From the NCBI GenBank assembly GCA_030220185.1, contig JASPKZ010009700.1, positions 62,001 through 126,000 on the forward strand: 64,000 bases of DNA. The letters run 5' to 3'. Source of the DNA: Diploptera punctata (taxonomy: Eukaryota > Arthropoda > Insecta > Blattodea > Blaberidae). A program made the translations under genes and the position numbers. Under the pieces are notes generated by a model. The model ran no database searches, had not been told where the DNA came from, and worked only from the letters and a program-made list of their open reading frames with translations. Below, one piece after another: positions 1 to 11,378 of the stretch (position 1 is its first letter; each line of letters starts with the position of its first letter).

Positions 1-371
1 TCCATTGTATCGAGTTCCAATTGATTAGAATCTTTGGTAACCGACCTTCGCCTCGCTCTTTCCTTTTCGCGCTCTTCTCTGGCCCTCTTTCTGATTGCTG
101 CTTGAATGGTGAGTTCATCGTATTTATATAGATCCTGGCCTTTTAAATGGACTTGGTTTCTACTATTTTCAACTTGTTTTCGAAGTTTGTAATGGTCACT
201 CTTACAATACCTCTGTTGATTCTATCCTTCCCTATATATGTGATAATTGCTGTCCCAACTGAACTATATATTATTTCCAATATATTCTTCGTGTTTGATT
301 CCAACTCGTTTCTGTTCTCGTTCTCCAGCACCAGCTCTTCACCTATTATTACAACATTGTTTCCTCTCTCT

Positions 372-380
<9 letters not shown>

Positions 381-408
<28 letters not shown>
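381..408. repeat. (CT)n microsatellite
   Basis: A run of CT dinucleotides preceded by a short C run. It accounts for Ser-Leu or Arg-Glu repeat peptides on both strands, which should not be read as protein. Confidence 0.95.
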
Positions 409-412
<4 letters not shown>

Positions 413-605
413 CCTCATGGCATTCTAGGATTTAGATTTGTTGCTGTTAGAGTATTCAGTTTTTCTTGTTTTGCGTAGTCTGCGTAGGTTAATTACGTCC
501 CAAAGGTCACAATTAGTTCTTCCCGTTTTTCATCTCCTTCCTATAATTGTTCTTTAATTAACTTTTGTAAGATTCATGATGTGTTCCGTTGAGGTATTAT
601 TCAAA

Positions 606-969
606 ATTAAAATATAGAATTATGGAATATTCACCTGAAAGGTCCGTCTCCTCAACTTAATTAATTATTTAACTGTAGCGCTTTTGGAACTTGTCCCATC
701 ATCGGCAGGATTCAAAACTGGTGTTTCACTGAAGATCTGATAGATCTTCGAAAAGATGGAAAACATGAAAACAGCTCACAAACAACGACAATCTGATAAA
801 CGAAAACGAATCCAATACATGTAACCCCCTCTACCAGATCATCAGTGAAACACCAGTTTTGAATCCTGGCGAAGATGGGACAAGTTCCTAACGCGCTACA
901 CTTAAATAATTAATTAAATTGAGGAGACGGACCTATCAGGTGAATATTCCATAAATATTATATTTTAAT
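606..969. mobile_element. Foldback/MITE with ~130-bp inverted arms
   Basis: The left arm (606-735) and right arm (835-969) are near-perfect reverse complements. Both outer ends read ATTAAAATAT-like sequence, then a TGGAATATTCACCTGA block, and the inner ends share GTTTCACTGA. About 100 bp of non-repeated sequence lies between. There is no ORF. It sits inside the LINE ORF1-like remnant, so it inserted after that element. I do not see a clear target duplication. Confidence 0.75.
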
Positions 970-1270
970 GTTCTTTAATTGCTGAGATTTCTTCTCTCGT
1001 TTCTTCCCTGAATTCATCGCTTCGTTGTTTTAAGTTTTTCAGTTCCAATAAGGCTGTGGCGAACAAATTCTCAATTTCGTGTCCTTGTATTTGAATGTTG
1101 TCTTGTTGGTTCTCTCCCTCCGAGCTGTCTGATAGGGAGATTTTACGTGTTGGGTATCTTTCTCTCGTTCCTCGGTGTTTGTGGCATAATGTGGTAGTTC
1201 GTGTACGGACCTTCGTCTACACGCGGTTATTTCCCTGATGTTACGGTCTCGAGTGAGCGGCAGTAAAGCA

Positions 1271-1649
1271 GAGTTAGACCGCCTTTAATTTGCAGCATTT
1301 ACAGACACATCGCAACATATAGCCTAAGTCTGAAACATGGAAACAAACCACTAAACATAAATGTCAATTATAAGCTATGAAAATGAATATAATAGAATTG
1401 GAAACCAAACTCTAAGATTAGGATTGATATTGGGGGTAACACAAGTTGTACAAGCAATAAAATCATCGAATGAAAGTTAGATTTCTCCTTGTGGCTGGGG
1501 TGAAAAATGAAAGGTAACAAAATGGCGTGGTAAAGAAAGACACAGTGAAACAATTCGCAAGGTGCACTCTAATTAATGTGGAATGAGATCATTCGTGATG
1601 GCGTGAAAGAAATGGTGAATAGATTGGAGAAGTCCAAAAAAGACAGTCC
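1271..1649. other. No recognisable feature
   Basis: Unremarkable AT-rich sequence between LINE pieces. Only short, unsupported open frames are present. Confidence 0.6.
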
Positions 1650-2520
1650 CAAATCGTGTTATATGGTAAGTTCTTTGTATACGCTCCACAGTTTTTGGTA
1701 GTAGATATTAGATTATCTCCTGCACTCTTCAGTATATACATAGACGAGATCATTGTACAATGGCAATCGAATTTAACCACAGAGTTTAAAGTTGGCAGTA
1801 CGATTCTAAATACCATACTGTTTGCAGACGATCAGACAATCCTTAGCTCTTCAGAAGACAACTACAAATAGCAGCGTATAAATTAAATGAAATAGCAAAT
1901 AAATTCAATATGACAATCTCTCTGAAAGTAAATCGAAAGTAATGGCATTCAAACGGGAAAGACTCTATGAGGTGTAAAATCAGTATTAATAAGAGTATAA
2001 TACAACAGGTGAACAATTTTAATTATTTAGGATGGAACGTATCATACTGCCAGAAGGAAGATATTAATATTAACTTAATGTGTATCACTATAAGACGGAT
2101 ACTGAAAAATAAAACTTTGAGGAGCACAAAACTAAAATTTTACAGAATTATGGCAGTGCCTGTCTTAACATATGCAAGTGAAAATTGGACTCTTAACCAT
2201 TCTGAAGGAAGGAAAGTAGAAAATGCAGAAATGAAGTTCCTACATTTGAGTAGCGGATGTGACAATTTTGTACAAAAAAAGAAGTGAGGATATTAGGAAG
2301 GACTTAAAAAATTAAATTTAACAAATAGAATTGACAACAAGAGAAACAACTGGTATGAACATGTCAAGAGAATGCCTACAGATAGAACCCCTCAGCCGTT
2401 ACTAAAGTACAGATCAAGAGAACATAGAAATGTTGGACGCCCATTTACTAGATGGGAGGATTCATTAAATCCCACTTGATGTGAAAACAGGTCAAAAGGC
2501 CTAATTTCATGAAGTAGACG
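1650..2520 (+). pseudogene. RTE/BovB-like LINE reverse transcriptase, 3' end
   Basis: The 1656-1871 frame contains LSPALFSIYIDEI followed by a FADDQ catalytic box (reverse transcriptase motifs B and C). After a frameshift, 1967-2287 gives NNFNYLGWNVSY and FYRIMAVPVLTYASENWTL, the usual thumb region downstream of the catalytic box in RTE-like LINEs. The remnant then decays through stops to about 2480 and ends in a GAAGAAGAAG run near 2519, which looks like the 3' tail. The 5' part (endonuclease and RT fingers) is absent, the normal result of 5' truncation on insertion. Non-functional. Confidence 0.75.
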
Positions 2521-2608
2521 AAGAAGAAGATACTAGATTATTTGATCTGAAGTTAATAATTGCTGACTGCCGACAATTTTTTTTGTCTCTACCCTGGATA
2601 TCTTCTAT

Positions 2609-2990
2609 ATATAAAAATTAATGTTTCTTTGTTTGTTTGTTCGTACTTTATGAGCGGCCATACCGTTGATCCGATTGTGATGGGGTTTTTTGCAAAATGT
2701 CCAGAGGATGAATATAGGCTATAAGAGAGTTGTGGTACTCAACTCCTACACCCTTAAGAATCGCCATTTGTAGTGGAAACCGTGAAAAAAATAGCTCTTT
2801 GGACTCTTAAATGGCTTACGCTTCCTAAACCATACGAAATACACAAAATTAATGTACACAGAATTGAATATCTCAAAATGCTCTACAAAAAAGTCTGCGA
2901 CAGTATATTTTTATCTCTTACGGATAACTCACAATAAACATTTTTGTCTTTCATTGACACCAAGAATAATACCCATTCGGGTGAATGTTT
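2609..2990 (+). mobile_element. Helitron-like non-autonomous element, 5' part
   Basis: Starts TCTATATATAAAA, as many insect Helitrons do. It continues with a block also found at 3245-3465 and 6655-6980: the ACCGTTGATCCGATTGTGATG-like segment, a GAGAGTTGT...ACTCAAC segment, then CGGATAACTCACAATAA. No coding potential. Family assignment rests on the 5' TC start and, in the 6.7-kb copy, a CTAG-type end. It could instead be another non-autonomous DNA element. Confidence 0.45.
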
Positions 2991-3014
2991 CAACTAATTA
3001 TTGGTACCAAGACT

Positions 3015-3175
3015 TCCGCGCAGTAGCCGAGTAGTTAAGGCAAAAAGTCTTGGCGCATAACGACGGGACTTACGCTTGTTCGAGTCTCCGTGGGGGAAAA
3101 TTTTTTTCTCATGGAATTTCAACCAGTATGGGACCGGTGCACAAAGGGCCAGTAATGAAATCTAGCTGGAATAAT
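3015..3175 (+). mobile_element. tRNA-derived SINE (head and body)
   Basis: An A-box-like TAGCCGAGTAGTTAAGG at 3024-3040 and a B-box-like GTTCGAGTCTCC at 3078-3089 give an internal pol III promoter. They are followed by the body segment CTCATGGAATTTC...CCAGTATGGGACCGGTGC, shared with the copy at 24220-24375. The head is longer and more diverged than a real tRNA gene, so it is a SINE rather than a tRNA. Confidence 0.75.
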
Positions 3176-3244
3176 ACAATTTTCACTCACCCTCAACAAT
3201 TTATTTTTTTTAATTCGAATATAATTGTTATATGACGGTTCTTA

Positions 3245-3465
3245 ACTTATCTGCAAATTATGGTACAATTCTACTATGAAAAGAAGTTCCTCTTTGGACG
3301 CTTAAATGGTTTACGCTGCCTAAATCATAAGAAATATACAAAATTAATGTACACAATTGAATACCTCAAAAGCTCTACAAAAAAGTCCGCGACAGCATAT
3401 GTTTATCTTTTACGAATAACTCACAATAACCAGTTTTATCTTTCATTAACACCAAGAGTCCCTTT
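3245..3465 (+). repeat. Second copy of Helitron-like segment
   Basis: Repeats the 2770-2960 segment (GGACGCTTAAATGG, AAATACACAAAATTAATG, ACTCACAATAA) with about 10-15% divergence by eye. Together with the SINE between the two copies this suggests one element interrupted or locally duplicated. Confidence 0.5.
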
Positions 3466-3469
3466 CTGA

Positions 3470-4670
3470 TGGTTTCTGATGCTGACAATTTAACAGTATC
3501 CCTTATAGCCTTCCATTCTTTATTTATATCAATTTATTCTTCGTTTGACACATTGTCATCTGAAAATTTTAGTACTTCAAATCTATCAGTAATTTTGATT
3601 TCGTATTCTTGCCGCATTTCATCATTTTTCAAGTTTTTAATTCAATGTTTTCAGAATAATTTTTATCGTTTATTCCTCTCATGAACGATAGCCGTTGTCT
3701 GATTTTCACCCTGACCAGATGTTGATCCGAATTGCAATCTGTCCCACTAACTGATGATGCTACTGTGCCAGCGTTTGTCCACTAATGAATTATCTATTTG
3801 GTTCCGATTTTGGTCATCTGGAGACGTCCAGGCTGAAATATTGTTCTCTTAACAATGAGATTCTTTGATATGGCGAAGGTGGCTAATCTAACCCCATTGT
3901 CATTACTATCTTCATGAACACTGAATTTGCCTATTGTTGGTTTGAATATATCTTATCGACCCACTTTTGCATTATAATCTCCTAAGACAATTTTGATATG
4001 ATATTGTGAAAGGCTATCAAATAAGCATTCTAATTCTTCATAGGACTCATCCTTTGTCTTGTCATCTTTATCTTCTGTGGGGGCATGTACATTTACAATT
4101 ATAAAATCATGTCGTTTACCCTTTAGAATTATGTGTGATATCCTATCACTAATAAATTTAATATCTTGGATAGCGAACAGTATCCTCCATCTGACTAAGA
4201 AACCCGTTCCAAATGCAGGTCTTTCTGCACCCCCATAACATAATGCAAAGCTACCCGATTCCTGACTACCTTCTCTTGGCCACCTGACTTCCTCTAAAGG
4301 GACTATATCCAAGGGCGATTAATACTCTAGTGCTCCGCTATTATATAAAGTCCTAACATTCCATGTTCCTAGGAACATGTCCCTGTGTTTGAGCCTTTGG
4401 CATGGGTTCCCTGAAGTAGTCCCCGCATCGGAGAACCGAATGGGGGACTTTTTTGACCTCCGGAAAATTTTACCCCAGTTGAACCCATGTTCGCATTGTT
4501 TGACGGTTGTATTTTTACGGCGAAAGATCGTCACTCTTTTCACCAAGGTACTTTTTTCGTCTGGCTTATCACCTTCGGCCAGTCCGGCAAGGGTAACATT
4601 TTCGGCAGCAATGCTACCGCCGGCATAGGTCTCAGGATCATTTAAGCACGCAAGCCACTCCACCACGACA
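3470..4670 (-). pseudogene. RTE-like LINE, 5' region with endonuclease
   Basis: Minus-strand frames 4666-4319 and 4312-3953 give MFLGTWNVRTLYNSG (endonuclease motif I with the essential Asn), then EEVRWP (Glu motif), FIIVNVHAPTEDKDD and VLGDYNAKVGR (Asp/Asn motif). This is the AP-endonuclease domain found in RTE-like LINEs and in the LINE-derived craniofacial development protein 2 family. 3720-3470 is the linker towards RT and matches the linker of the 56.8-59.4 kb copy (around 58.8-59.0 kb). RT is missing here. A stop separates motif I from the rest, so this is a pseudogene. The leader at 4666-4440 is homologous to 9430-9660. Confidence 0.8.
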
Positions 4671-4767
4671 AGGTAAAGATACCATCGAGGGAATGTAGGC
4701 TACATTAATTCACGCACAACAACATGTGTGCAAACTATTGCGTATTTTTAATTAGGTTTCTCATTAC

Positions 4768-5862
4768 AGGAGGTAGCCAGCAACTGAAGCCTACCGTTGC
4801 GCGCAGAGAATAATTGTTTGATTTAATATTGAAAAAAATGTTAGATAGAGGCAATAAGTTAATATTTAGTAAACAAATTAATGGTAGGGAGATTTTGGCA
4901 GAATGTTTTAAATTATGTTAAAAATAAACATTTGTTTGAAAAGCGATTTTCTTAAACGTACGAAGTTGTGCGCAAAAAAAAATTCTAATAAAATATTCTG
5001 ATTGGCTAGGAGTGAATGTTAACTTTCCCGTTATTAAGGAATTTAGAACAATAACAATCGTTGGAAATTTCTGTTCCATCTGTTTTATGGAATTGGAACC
5101 CCATAATAACTTTCGGAGAGTCTGGAATAAGCAGAAATTCTCTTGCGATGAACTTGCTCTTGCAACAGAAATATCACTTTGGTCATATGGTAAACGTGAT
5201 ACTGCTAATGTTTTAAAGACATTACAAAAAACACACAAAAACAGCTTTAAAATAATAATAAAGATTACAAATCACCCCGCTCAGCTCCTCTATCTTCTAT
5301 ATCGGGCGATGCATTTCCTTTTTAGACAATAAAATATCAATATGTCGATATATTAACATGAGATTAGGTGTCAAAAGGATACGTTGTGATATTTTATCCA
5401 CCCTATAATCCTTCTAGGGATGCAAATTTGTTATGCAACCTTTCCCAAATCAGATATTTCAGCAGAAATAAGACTTTTATTTGTTTTTATTCCAGCCTCT
5501 TCAAAAGATATTTTGGGCCTTACAATTCCACAAGCAGATGGAACAGGATTTTCCAACGACTATTAATGTTCTAATTTCTTAATTACGGGAAAGTTTGAAT
5601 TTACTTTTTGCCAGTCAGAATATTTCAGTACAAATCTAACTTTTCTTTCTCTCGCAAAACTTACTATGTTTTAGAAAATCGCTTTTAAAAATATGTTTCA
5701 AATTTGTTTTAAAACATTCTCCGAACATTCCCTAACCATAATTTAATAATAGAGGATCACTCATTATCCCTATCGATCACTTTTCTTCATATATTAAATC
5801 AAACAATTCTCTGCGCGCTAAGATAGGCCTCAGCTACTGGCCATCTCCTCTAATATAAAAGC
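4768..5862. mobile_element. Foldback element, ~400-bp inverted arms
   Basis: The left arm (about 4768-5190) and right arm (about 5440-5862) are imperfect reverse complements. The outer ends share CAGAGAATTGTTTGATTTAA-like sequence, and the inner parts share TTCTGTTCCATCTG and AGGCTGGAATAA-type blocks. The interior is short. The open frame at 5012-5332 runs from the arm into the interior and has no recognisable domain. This resembles foldback-type non-autonomous DNA transposons. No transposase is visible. Confidence 0.65.
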
Positions 5863-6389
5863 TAAATCCAAAAACCCAATAATTTGCACTCATATTATTG
5901 TGCGGGAATTGACGTTCATAAATCACTCTATATTCTAATTACAATTTCCACTACTGTTCAGAAATGTTCTTTTTTCGTAGCTCAATTTATTTAAAGTAAA
6001 ACGATTGTGTATTTTTTTTTTGTGTTTCGAAGGTATGATTCCTCGTGTATTTAACACAATATCTGGTTGAATGGAAACATGTTAAATATATCTATGAAAA
6101 GTAAAACCCTTGAGGTATAGTATCCATATAGAATATGAAGAATAACTCACAGAACTTTAATACAAAACGTATTTATTTCTACAGCTCGGTACTCAACTGG
6201 GATGCGGACCAGATGAGTTCTTAACTATAGGCAACTTCCGATGTTTATATTGTCTACGTAAATTTTATAATTCTATCCTCTTTTGCAGATAAGTGAAGAA
6301 AAGTCATCTGTCAATAATTTTAGAGAGAAGAAAGATGAATTGGCGAGAGTTAGTAAAATACTTTTTTCAGCTAGATTTCGTATCTGGCC
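5863..6389. other. No recognisable feature
   Basis: AT-rich sequence with no supported coding region, repeat or RNA signal that I can see. Confidence 0.55.
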
Positions 6390-6610
6390 CACCCAGCATC
6401 ATGAGGCATATGGGTAGCTACAATAAGTAGCGACTCCAGGTTGAGAATACCCGCTATAACGGCTGGAGGATCCGACATGGTGACCAAATGTCACCCTACA
6501 CTGGCAAAATGTTCGTCTACCTCTGTGATTAACGCATGTTGATATGGGGCCAACAGCCGGCTGGTCAGCCAAACGTCTTCTAGACCTGTCGCGCTTTGAG
6601 TTTTTTTTAT
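6390..6610 (+). mobile_element. tRNA-SINE 3' body fragment
   Basis: Begins CACCCAGCATCATGAGGC, the point where the SINE at 24220-24375 ends (CACCCAGCATCGTGAG). It continues with AGCTACAATAAGTAGCGACTCC-like sequence, GATCCGACATGGTGACC and a GGCCAACAGCCGGCTGGTC block. The tRNA-like head is missing, so this is the body of the same SINE family. Family membership follows from the shared junction within this window. Confidence 0.6.
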
Positions 6611-6654
6611 TCCAAGAAGATCGGGATAAGTAGATTTCCGGGCAAGCGTGCTCT

Positions 6655-6980
6655 GGCATACCGTTCTTCCGATTGAGATGGGGCTTTTTGAAAAATGTTC
6701 AGGAGATTCCTGGATTAAAGAGCTATAAGAGAGTTGTAATACTCAACCACTTCACTCCTAAAAATCACTATTTGTAGTGAATAACGTGAAACAATGTCCC
6801 TATTTTGGCGCTTAAGTGACTTACGCCGCCTGAACCATAACAAATACACAAATTGGTGTACACAGAATTGAAAATCTAAAAGAACTCAACAAAAAAGTAG
6901 AGTATAACAGCACACGGCTGGTGGTAAAATCACATTAACATTTATTTAGGAATAGAAGCGTACGCCGGGTATTAGCTAGT
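6655..6980 (+). mobile_element. Helitron-like element, 3' part
   Basis: Shares the CCGATTGAGATGGGG, GAGAGTTGTAATACTCAAC and AAATACACAA blocks with 2609-2990. It ends GCGTACGCCGGGTATTAGCTAGT: an 8-nt palindrome (6958-6965) a few bases before CTAG (6976-6979) and a T. A short hairpin before a CTRR end is the Helitron 3' signature. Non-coding. Confidence 0.5.
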
Positions 6981-7744
6981 AGGCTATAAATTAAAACTAG
7001 ATAATTTTTCCCCCAGCGCCTTCAGATTGTCTTCCTACCTGTCTGGAATAATTCCTGTCATTGGCATAATTGGAACTCTCTTATGGGGTTCGGGCGCCTT
7101 AGAGGCAGAGTTACGTTTCGCCGATAATACGATGGGTGATAAATGATAATGAATTAACAGGAAAGTCCTTAAACCCAAACATAACCAAAATTTCGGACCA
7201 TAAGCGACCACAGGAACAGTTACATTTTAACAAAAATGTATGTTGTGTGGCCGAGAATCCATCGGGATCACAAGACTATGAGGCTATTCAAATTTGATAA
7301 TGTATAGCTAATTTTAATGATAAATATATTGACAATACAGTATACAAAACATAAACTTGTGAAACGTATTTTAATTAACGCCATTTATGAGGAGATATCA
7401 TATGTCCTTGGAAATGAGTAACACTTTGCATGAAGCATATTCTATTTGCGTGGTGCGAGAATCGAACATGCCACTTCCTGGAAAAGACGCAGGATTGATT
7501 TCCGATGGTGTTAAAGCTGTTTCCGGCCAAAACAATATAATACATGAACACAATTAGTGACGTATGTGTATTTCCAAATAAGTATCATTCAGTCATAACG
7601 CAGTAAAGAATACGAATAATATGCCCAACTTAACGTATTTTAACAAATTAATTTTCATGTGGAACATATATTTACGATAAAGTTTAAATTTTATAAATCA
7701 AATAATTTGTAGACTGGGCCGAAAATTATATAGGGAAACATTTA
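6981..7744. other. No recognisable feature
   Basis: No supported gene. A B-box-like reverse motif near 7458 is too isolated to call. Confidence 0.5.
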
Positions 7745-8470
7745 AAGTGTGAAAAAAGGAGCAAATAAAATGGGCCTCCAGATAAATGAAGAAAAAATGA
7801 AATATATGAGCTGTAATAAAAATGAGAAATATAACATAAAGGGACAACAAATACAAATAGAGAATTTTTAATTCCAAAAAAGTTGAACGTTTTGTATATC
7901 TTGGAACCAAAATTAATAACACTAATAATAGTAAAGAAGAAATAAGTAAGAGAATTCAAAATGCCAATAAATGTTACTATGGAATGTAAAACATTTTTTA
8001 ATCAAAATATATAACATTTAACACAAAATTGGATTACATAAGACATTAATAAATCTTGTGCTAACGTATCGAAGTGAAACTTGTGTCTTGACTGAAAATA
8101 CCATTGCTCGGCTCGGAATTTTCGAAAGAAATATTCTAAGAAAACTCTATAGCACCATTCAGGAAAGAGAAAAATGTCTATTATGGTATAATGAAGAATA
8201 ATATAATTTGTATAAGTCACCAGAAATTTTTACAGTCGTTAAAATAGCTAGATCTACATGGGTAGAACATATCCAGAGAATGGATAACGGTGAAACTGTT
8301 AAAAAATAATGATGGAACATCCAGTTGGAAGAAGACATTAAGAAGACCTAAATCTCGGTGGATGGATGGAGTTTTGGAAGACGTCCAAAGACTTAAGTTC
8401 GAAAGTGGTGGACAGTCGCCAGGAACAGAGGTCTGGAGGACGAGCATTTTCCTACGGTTGTCCCTTCATC
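7745..8470 (+). pseudogene. LINE reverse transcriptase C-terminal remnant
   Basis: Plus-strand frames with several shifts give GLQINEEKMKYMSC (the segment after the RT catalytic box), then a YLGT-type motif near 7890, and after stops SRWMDGVLEDVQRL at 8350-8400, the usual 3'-terminal region in RTE-like LINEs (RPK.RW.DGV). Heavily broken by stops and frameshifts. The upstream RT core is absent. Confidence 0.6.
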
Positions 8471-8659
8471 CTACTCGTATATACCTGCAACCAAGGAAAA
8501 TGGTTTAAGCAGCAGAACATTCTTCAGAAAATAGGAGTTGCTGATGCACCAGTGAAGGAATATAATCGTAACTTCGGTAAGTGTCCGAATGTCATGATAT
8601 AATTTGGAAATGTTAATTGCGATATGAAGGGAACGCCGTAGCGTACTTGTTTAACCTCA

Positions 8660-8885
8660 GCGGGCGTGCATTTATGTTTTTACACGCTTTATATTAGTTT
8701 GACCTGTATCTATCAATCTATCTATGTAACTGAATCTTTCAACGCGTTTTTCATCCACTTAAAATAATTGGATCGACTTGAAATTTTGTATACCTGCAAA
8801 GGACCCGTGACAATTTCATATTCATTTTCTAAAATCCTGGCCAGAATCATCAGAAAATCAAAAAAAGTGTTCATCGCGCACTTTG
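8660..8885 (+). repeat. Solo unit of 165-bp composite repeat
   Basis: A TTTTTACACGCTTTATATTAG start, a GACCTGTATCTATC run and one unit containing GAATCTTTCAACGCG (8732), ACTTGAAATTTTGTATAC and CCTGGCCAGAATCATCAG. Homologous to the tandem units at 16355-16990 and the single unit at 59447. Confidence 0.75.
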
Positions 8886-9394
8886 TAGGTCCTGAGAAAA
8901 CTTTTAGTGTTCTTTCCTTTGGTTCCTGACCTTACAGTTTTAAACCATTTCGTGTTTACCGACAAAATATTGATACATAATTGTACCTATCACATTCACA
9001 ATCTGTGCTTTCTTGCACTGTATCATAAAATTCTTCAATATGCTCTTCTTCTAAACTATCATCACTTTCTTCTAAATCTTAGAGTTTGCAGAGTCATTCC
9101 GTAATTGTTTTTTCTAAGAATTCTCAAATGTCACGCGTTCGACCTAGAAAAGAGCACAGGGCAAAATATTGCAATTTAATATTACTAGTTATATTTTTTA
9201 TTATCCTCTTTAAAAATAATACAATGATATAGCATTAAATTTCAGTAAAAAATAAGACAACTATGATCGAACCAATTCCCCAACCTCGGAAACCTAAAAA
9301 TGATAATAAAAAACTAATAAATAAAATCAATTTTGCAGGTGCGATTGAATTTTAAAGACGAATAAAAATAATTTCTTCAATGCTATATTTACTT
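8886..9394. other. No recognisable feature
   Basis: AT-rich. Small frames such as 8907-9104 have no domain and no homologue elsewhere in the window. Confidence 0.5.
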
Positions 9395-10700
9395 TTTCGT
9401 GGTGGAGTGACTTGCGTGCTTAAATGAACCCGAGAACTATGCCTGCTTTAGCGTTGCTGCCGAAAAGTTACCCGTGACGGACAGGTCAAAGCCGATAAAC
9501 CAGCAGAAAAAAGTACCTTGGTCGAACGAATGTCGATCTTTAACCGTAAATATACAACAGTCAAGAAATGTGGACATGGGTTCCACTGGGGTAAAATTTT
9601 CCAGTGGTCCAATAGTCCCCCATTCGGTCCTCCGGGCGGGGAATACTTCAGTGAATGCATACCAATTGCTTAAACACAGCCGGGCGCTAGAGATTTTAAC
9701 GCGGGAATTAGGTGGATCACCCATGGATAGAGTAGCTATACAGGAAGTAAGATGACCGGGAGAAGGTAGTCAGGGAATCTGGGAACTTTGTATTATACTA
9801 CATGTTGTGCAGCAAGACCTGAATATGGAACCGGATATCCGGCCCGAAAAAGGATCCTCTCATCAGCTAATCGCCAGATACTAGTATAAAGTTAAGTCAG
9901 GCGATAGGGACTATTGTATATAATTCTGAAGTGTGCACAAAAAATGAGTTTGTAATTGTAAATGCACATGGTCCCACAGAAGATAAGGATGACAACATCA
10001 AGGATTCGTTTCTATTAAAGAATTAGAATGTTTAATTGATGATAGATGAAAATTGTCTTAAGAGGTTTTAATGCAAACATTGGGCCGGAAGTTTATCTTC
10101 ATGCCAACCATAGTCAAATTCTTCCTTAATGCAGATAGTAACGACAATATAGGTTAGATTAGGTCAGCCTTCTACAAGTCACAGAATCTCATTTTTATGA
10201 GCACAGCATTCCAGACTATAAAACTTCTTAATATATCTGGACGTCACCAGATGGCGAAATTCGGAACTCAATATAGATCACGTATTAGTGGACCAAACGC
10301 CGGTACAAGTATCATCAACACCGTTAGAGGGCAGAGACTGCAATTCGGATCATAATTTGATCTGGGTGAAAATCAGACAAAATTTTTCCGCTCGTGAGAG
10401 GACCAATGGCTCAAGAATGATTCTTGAAATTCTTCGAATTGAAAAACGTAGGAAATACTGAACTTAACGCAAGAACGGCCAAATCACAATTGCTAATAAA
10501 TTTGAATACTGGAATCCTCAGATTATAATGAGGCAATGGAGAAGAAATTTATATAACTATAGAGTGGGGGAGGTTAAAACAGATATTATTATATTGCCAG
10601 CAATAGAAAATGTATGTTACTAAAAAAGGGGAAAAACAAGAACTGTTTGGTGAGTTATGTGCCAACATTGGTAAAAAAAACAAACAAAAATGAACTGGCT
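9395..10700 (+). pseudogene. RTE-like LINE, 5' region and endonuclease, decayed
   Basis: The 9395-9755 leader matches, inverted, the 5' leader at 4666-4319 (CCGGTCAAAGC, GGTTCCACTGGGGTAAAATTTT). It is followed by AIQEVR (Glu motif) and, after shifts, fragments at about 9940-10090 matching the VNAHGP..EDKDD and GLGDFNA region of the endonuclease. 10430-10700 matches the linker to RT (IEWGRLK, GKTRT). Multiple stops. RT does not follow: a different LINE starts at about 10770. Same family as 3470-4670. Confidence 0.65.
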
Positions 10701-11378
10701 ACATGAGCCAAATGAAAATAAATTTAGAAAAAATGAAATACTATGAGAAGGGAAACTATACGAGTACATATACAAAAGCAAAACGCCCCACTAAAAATTC
10801 ACTCGTGGAAACGAAGCCCTGCACACCTTGGATGAGTCTTTCAATTCGTAACTTGATGGCTGATAGAGACGCAGCATATAATACATATAGACTCGACAAA
10901 CAGACACAAATCTGAATCAATATAAACAGGTTTTACTTAACAAGACAAATCAAGCTATAAGTCCACGCCAAACTTAGACATTTATACAGCCTAACAGATA
11001 CCAATACCTTCATAAATCTGGAAAAACTTGAATAGGAAGGGAATAGGGTTAAAATACACGCAGTTAGACCAATTACCTGTTTTTCTCTTGGCACACTCAA
11101 TAATCACTCCACAGGTATAACTACTACTCCAAAGGATAAAGACAAACAATAAATGAATTATCACTGACAAATCAACCCGACAGATAACATTTCCACTTCT
11201 CATATGTTAGTCAGATTTACGAAGTAAAGACAGCCATTATGGCGAATAAAAACCAAAGCAGAAGGCACTGACCGTATAAATATTAATTACTTTAACTGAA
11301 TAAAATAATCGACGCTATACTAACCGTACTATAACTCATATTTTTAACTCCTCACTACAAACTTCTACATATCCCTCA

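Larger units (their letters stand above)
1..1200 (-). pseudogene. LINE ORF1-like coding remnant, interrupted
   Basis: Read on the minus strand, about 1185-977 encodes a charged, helix-forming stretch (for example LLELKNLKQRSDEFREE), and 430-1 encodes a second Lys/Arg/Glu-rich stretch. The two are separated by the foldback element at 606-969. The coiled-coil-like composition resembles the first ORF of LINE elements, but I see no RNA-binding motif that fixes the family. The CT run at 381-408 translates as an Arg-Glu repeat, so part of the apparent open frame is low complexity. Frames are broken and the 3' side runs off the window edge. The element assignment is inference. Confidence 0.35.

Noticed and set aside
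143..435. Proteins rich in Ser-Leu or Arg-Glu from the CT run
   Set aside because: Both strands are open only because of the microsatellite.
7440..7500. Minus-strand tRNA gene
   Set aside because: Only a B-box-like motif. No acceptor pairing or A box at proper distance.
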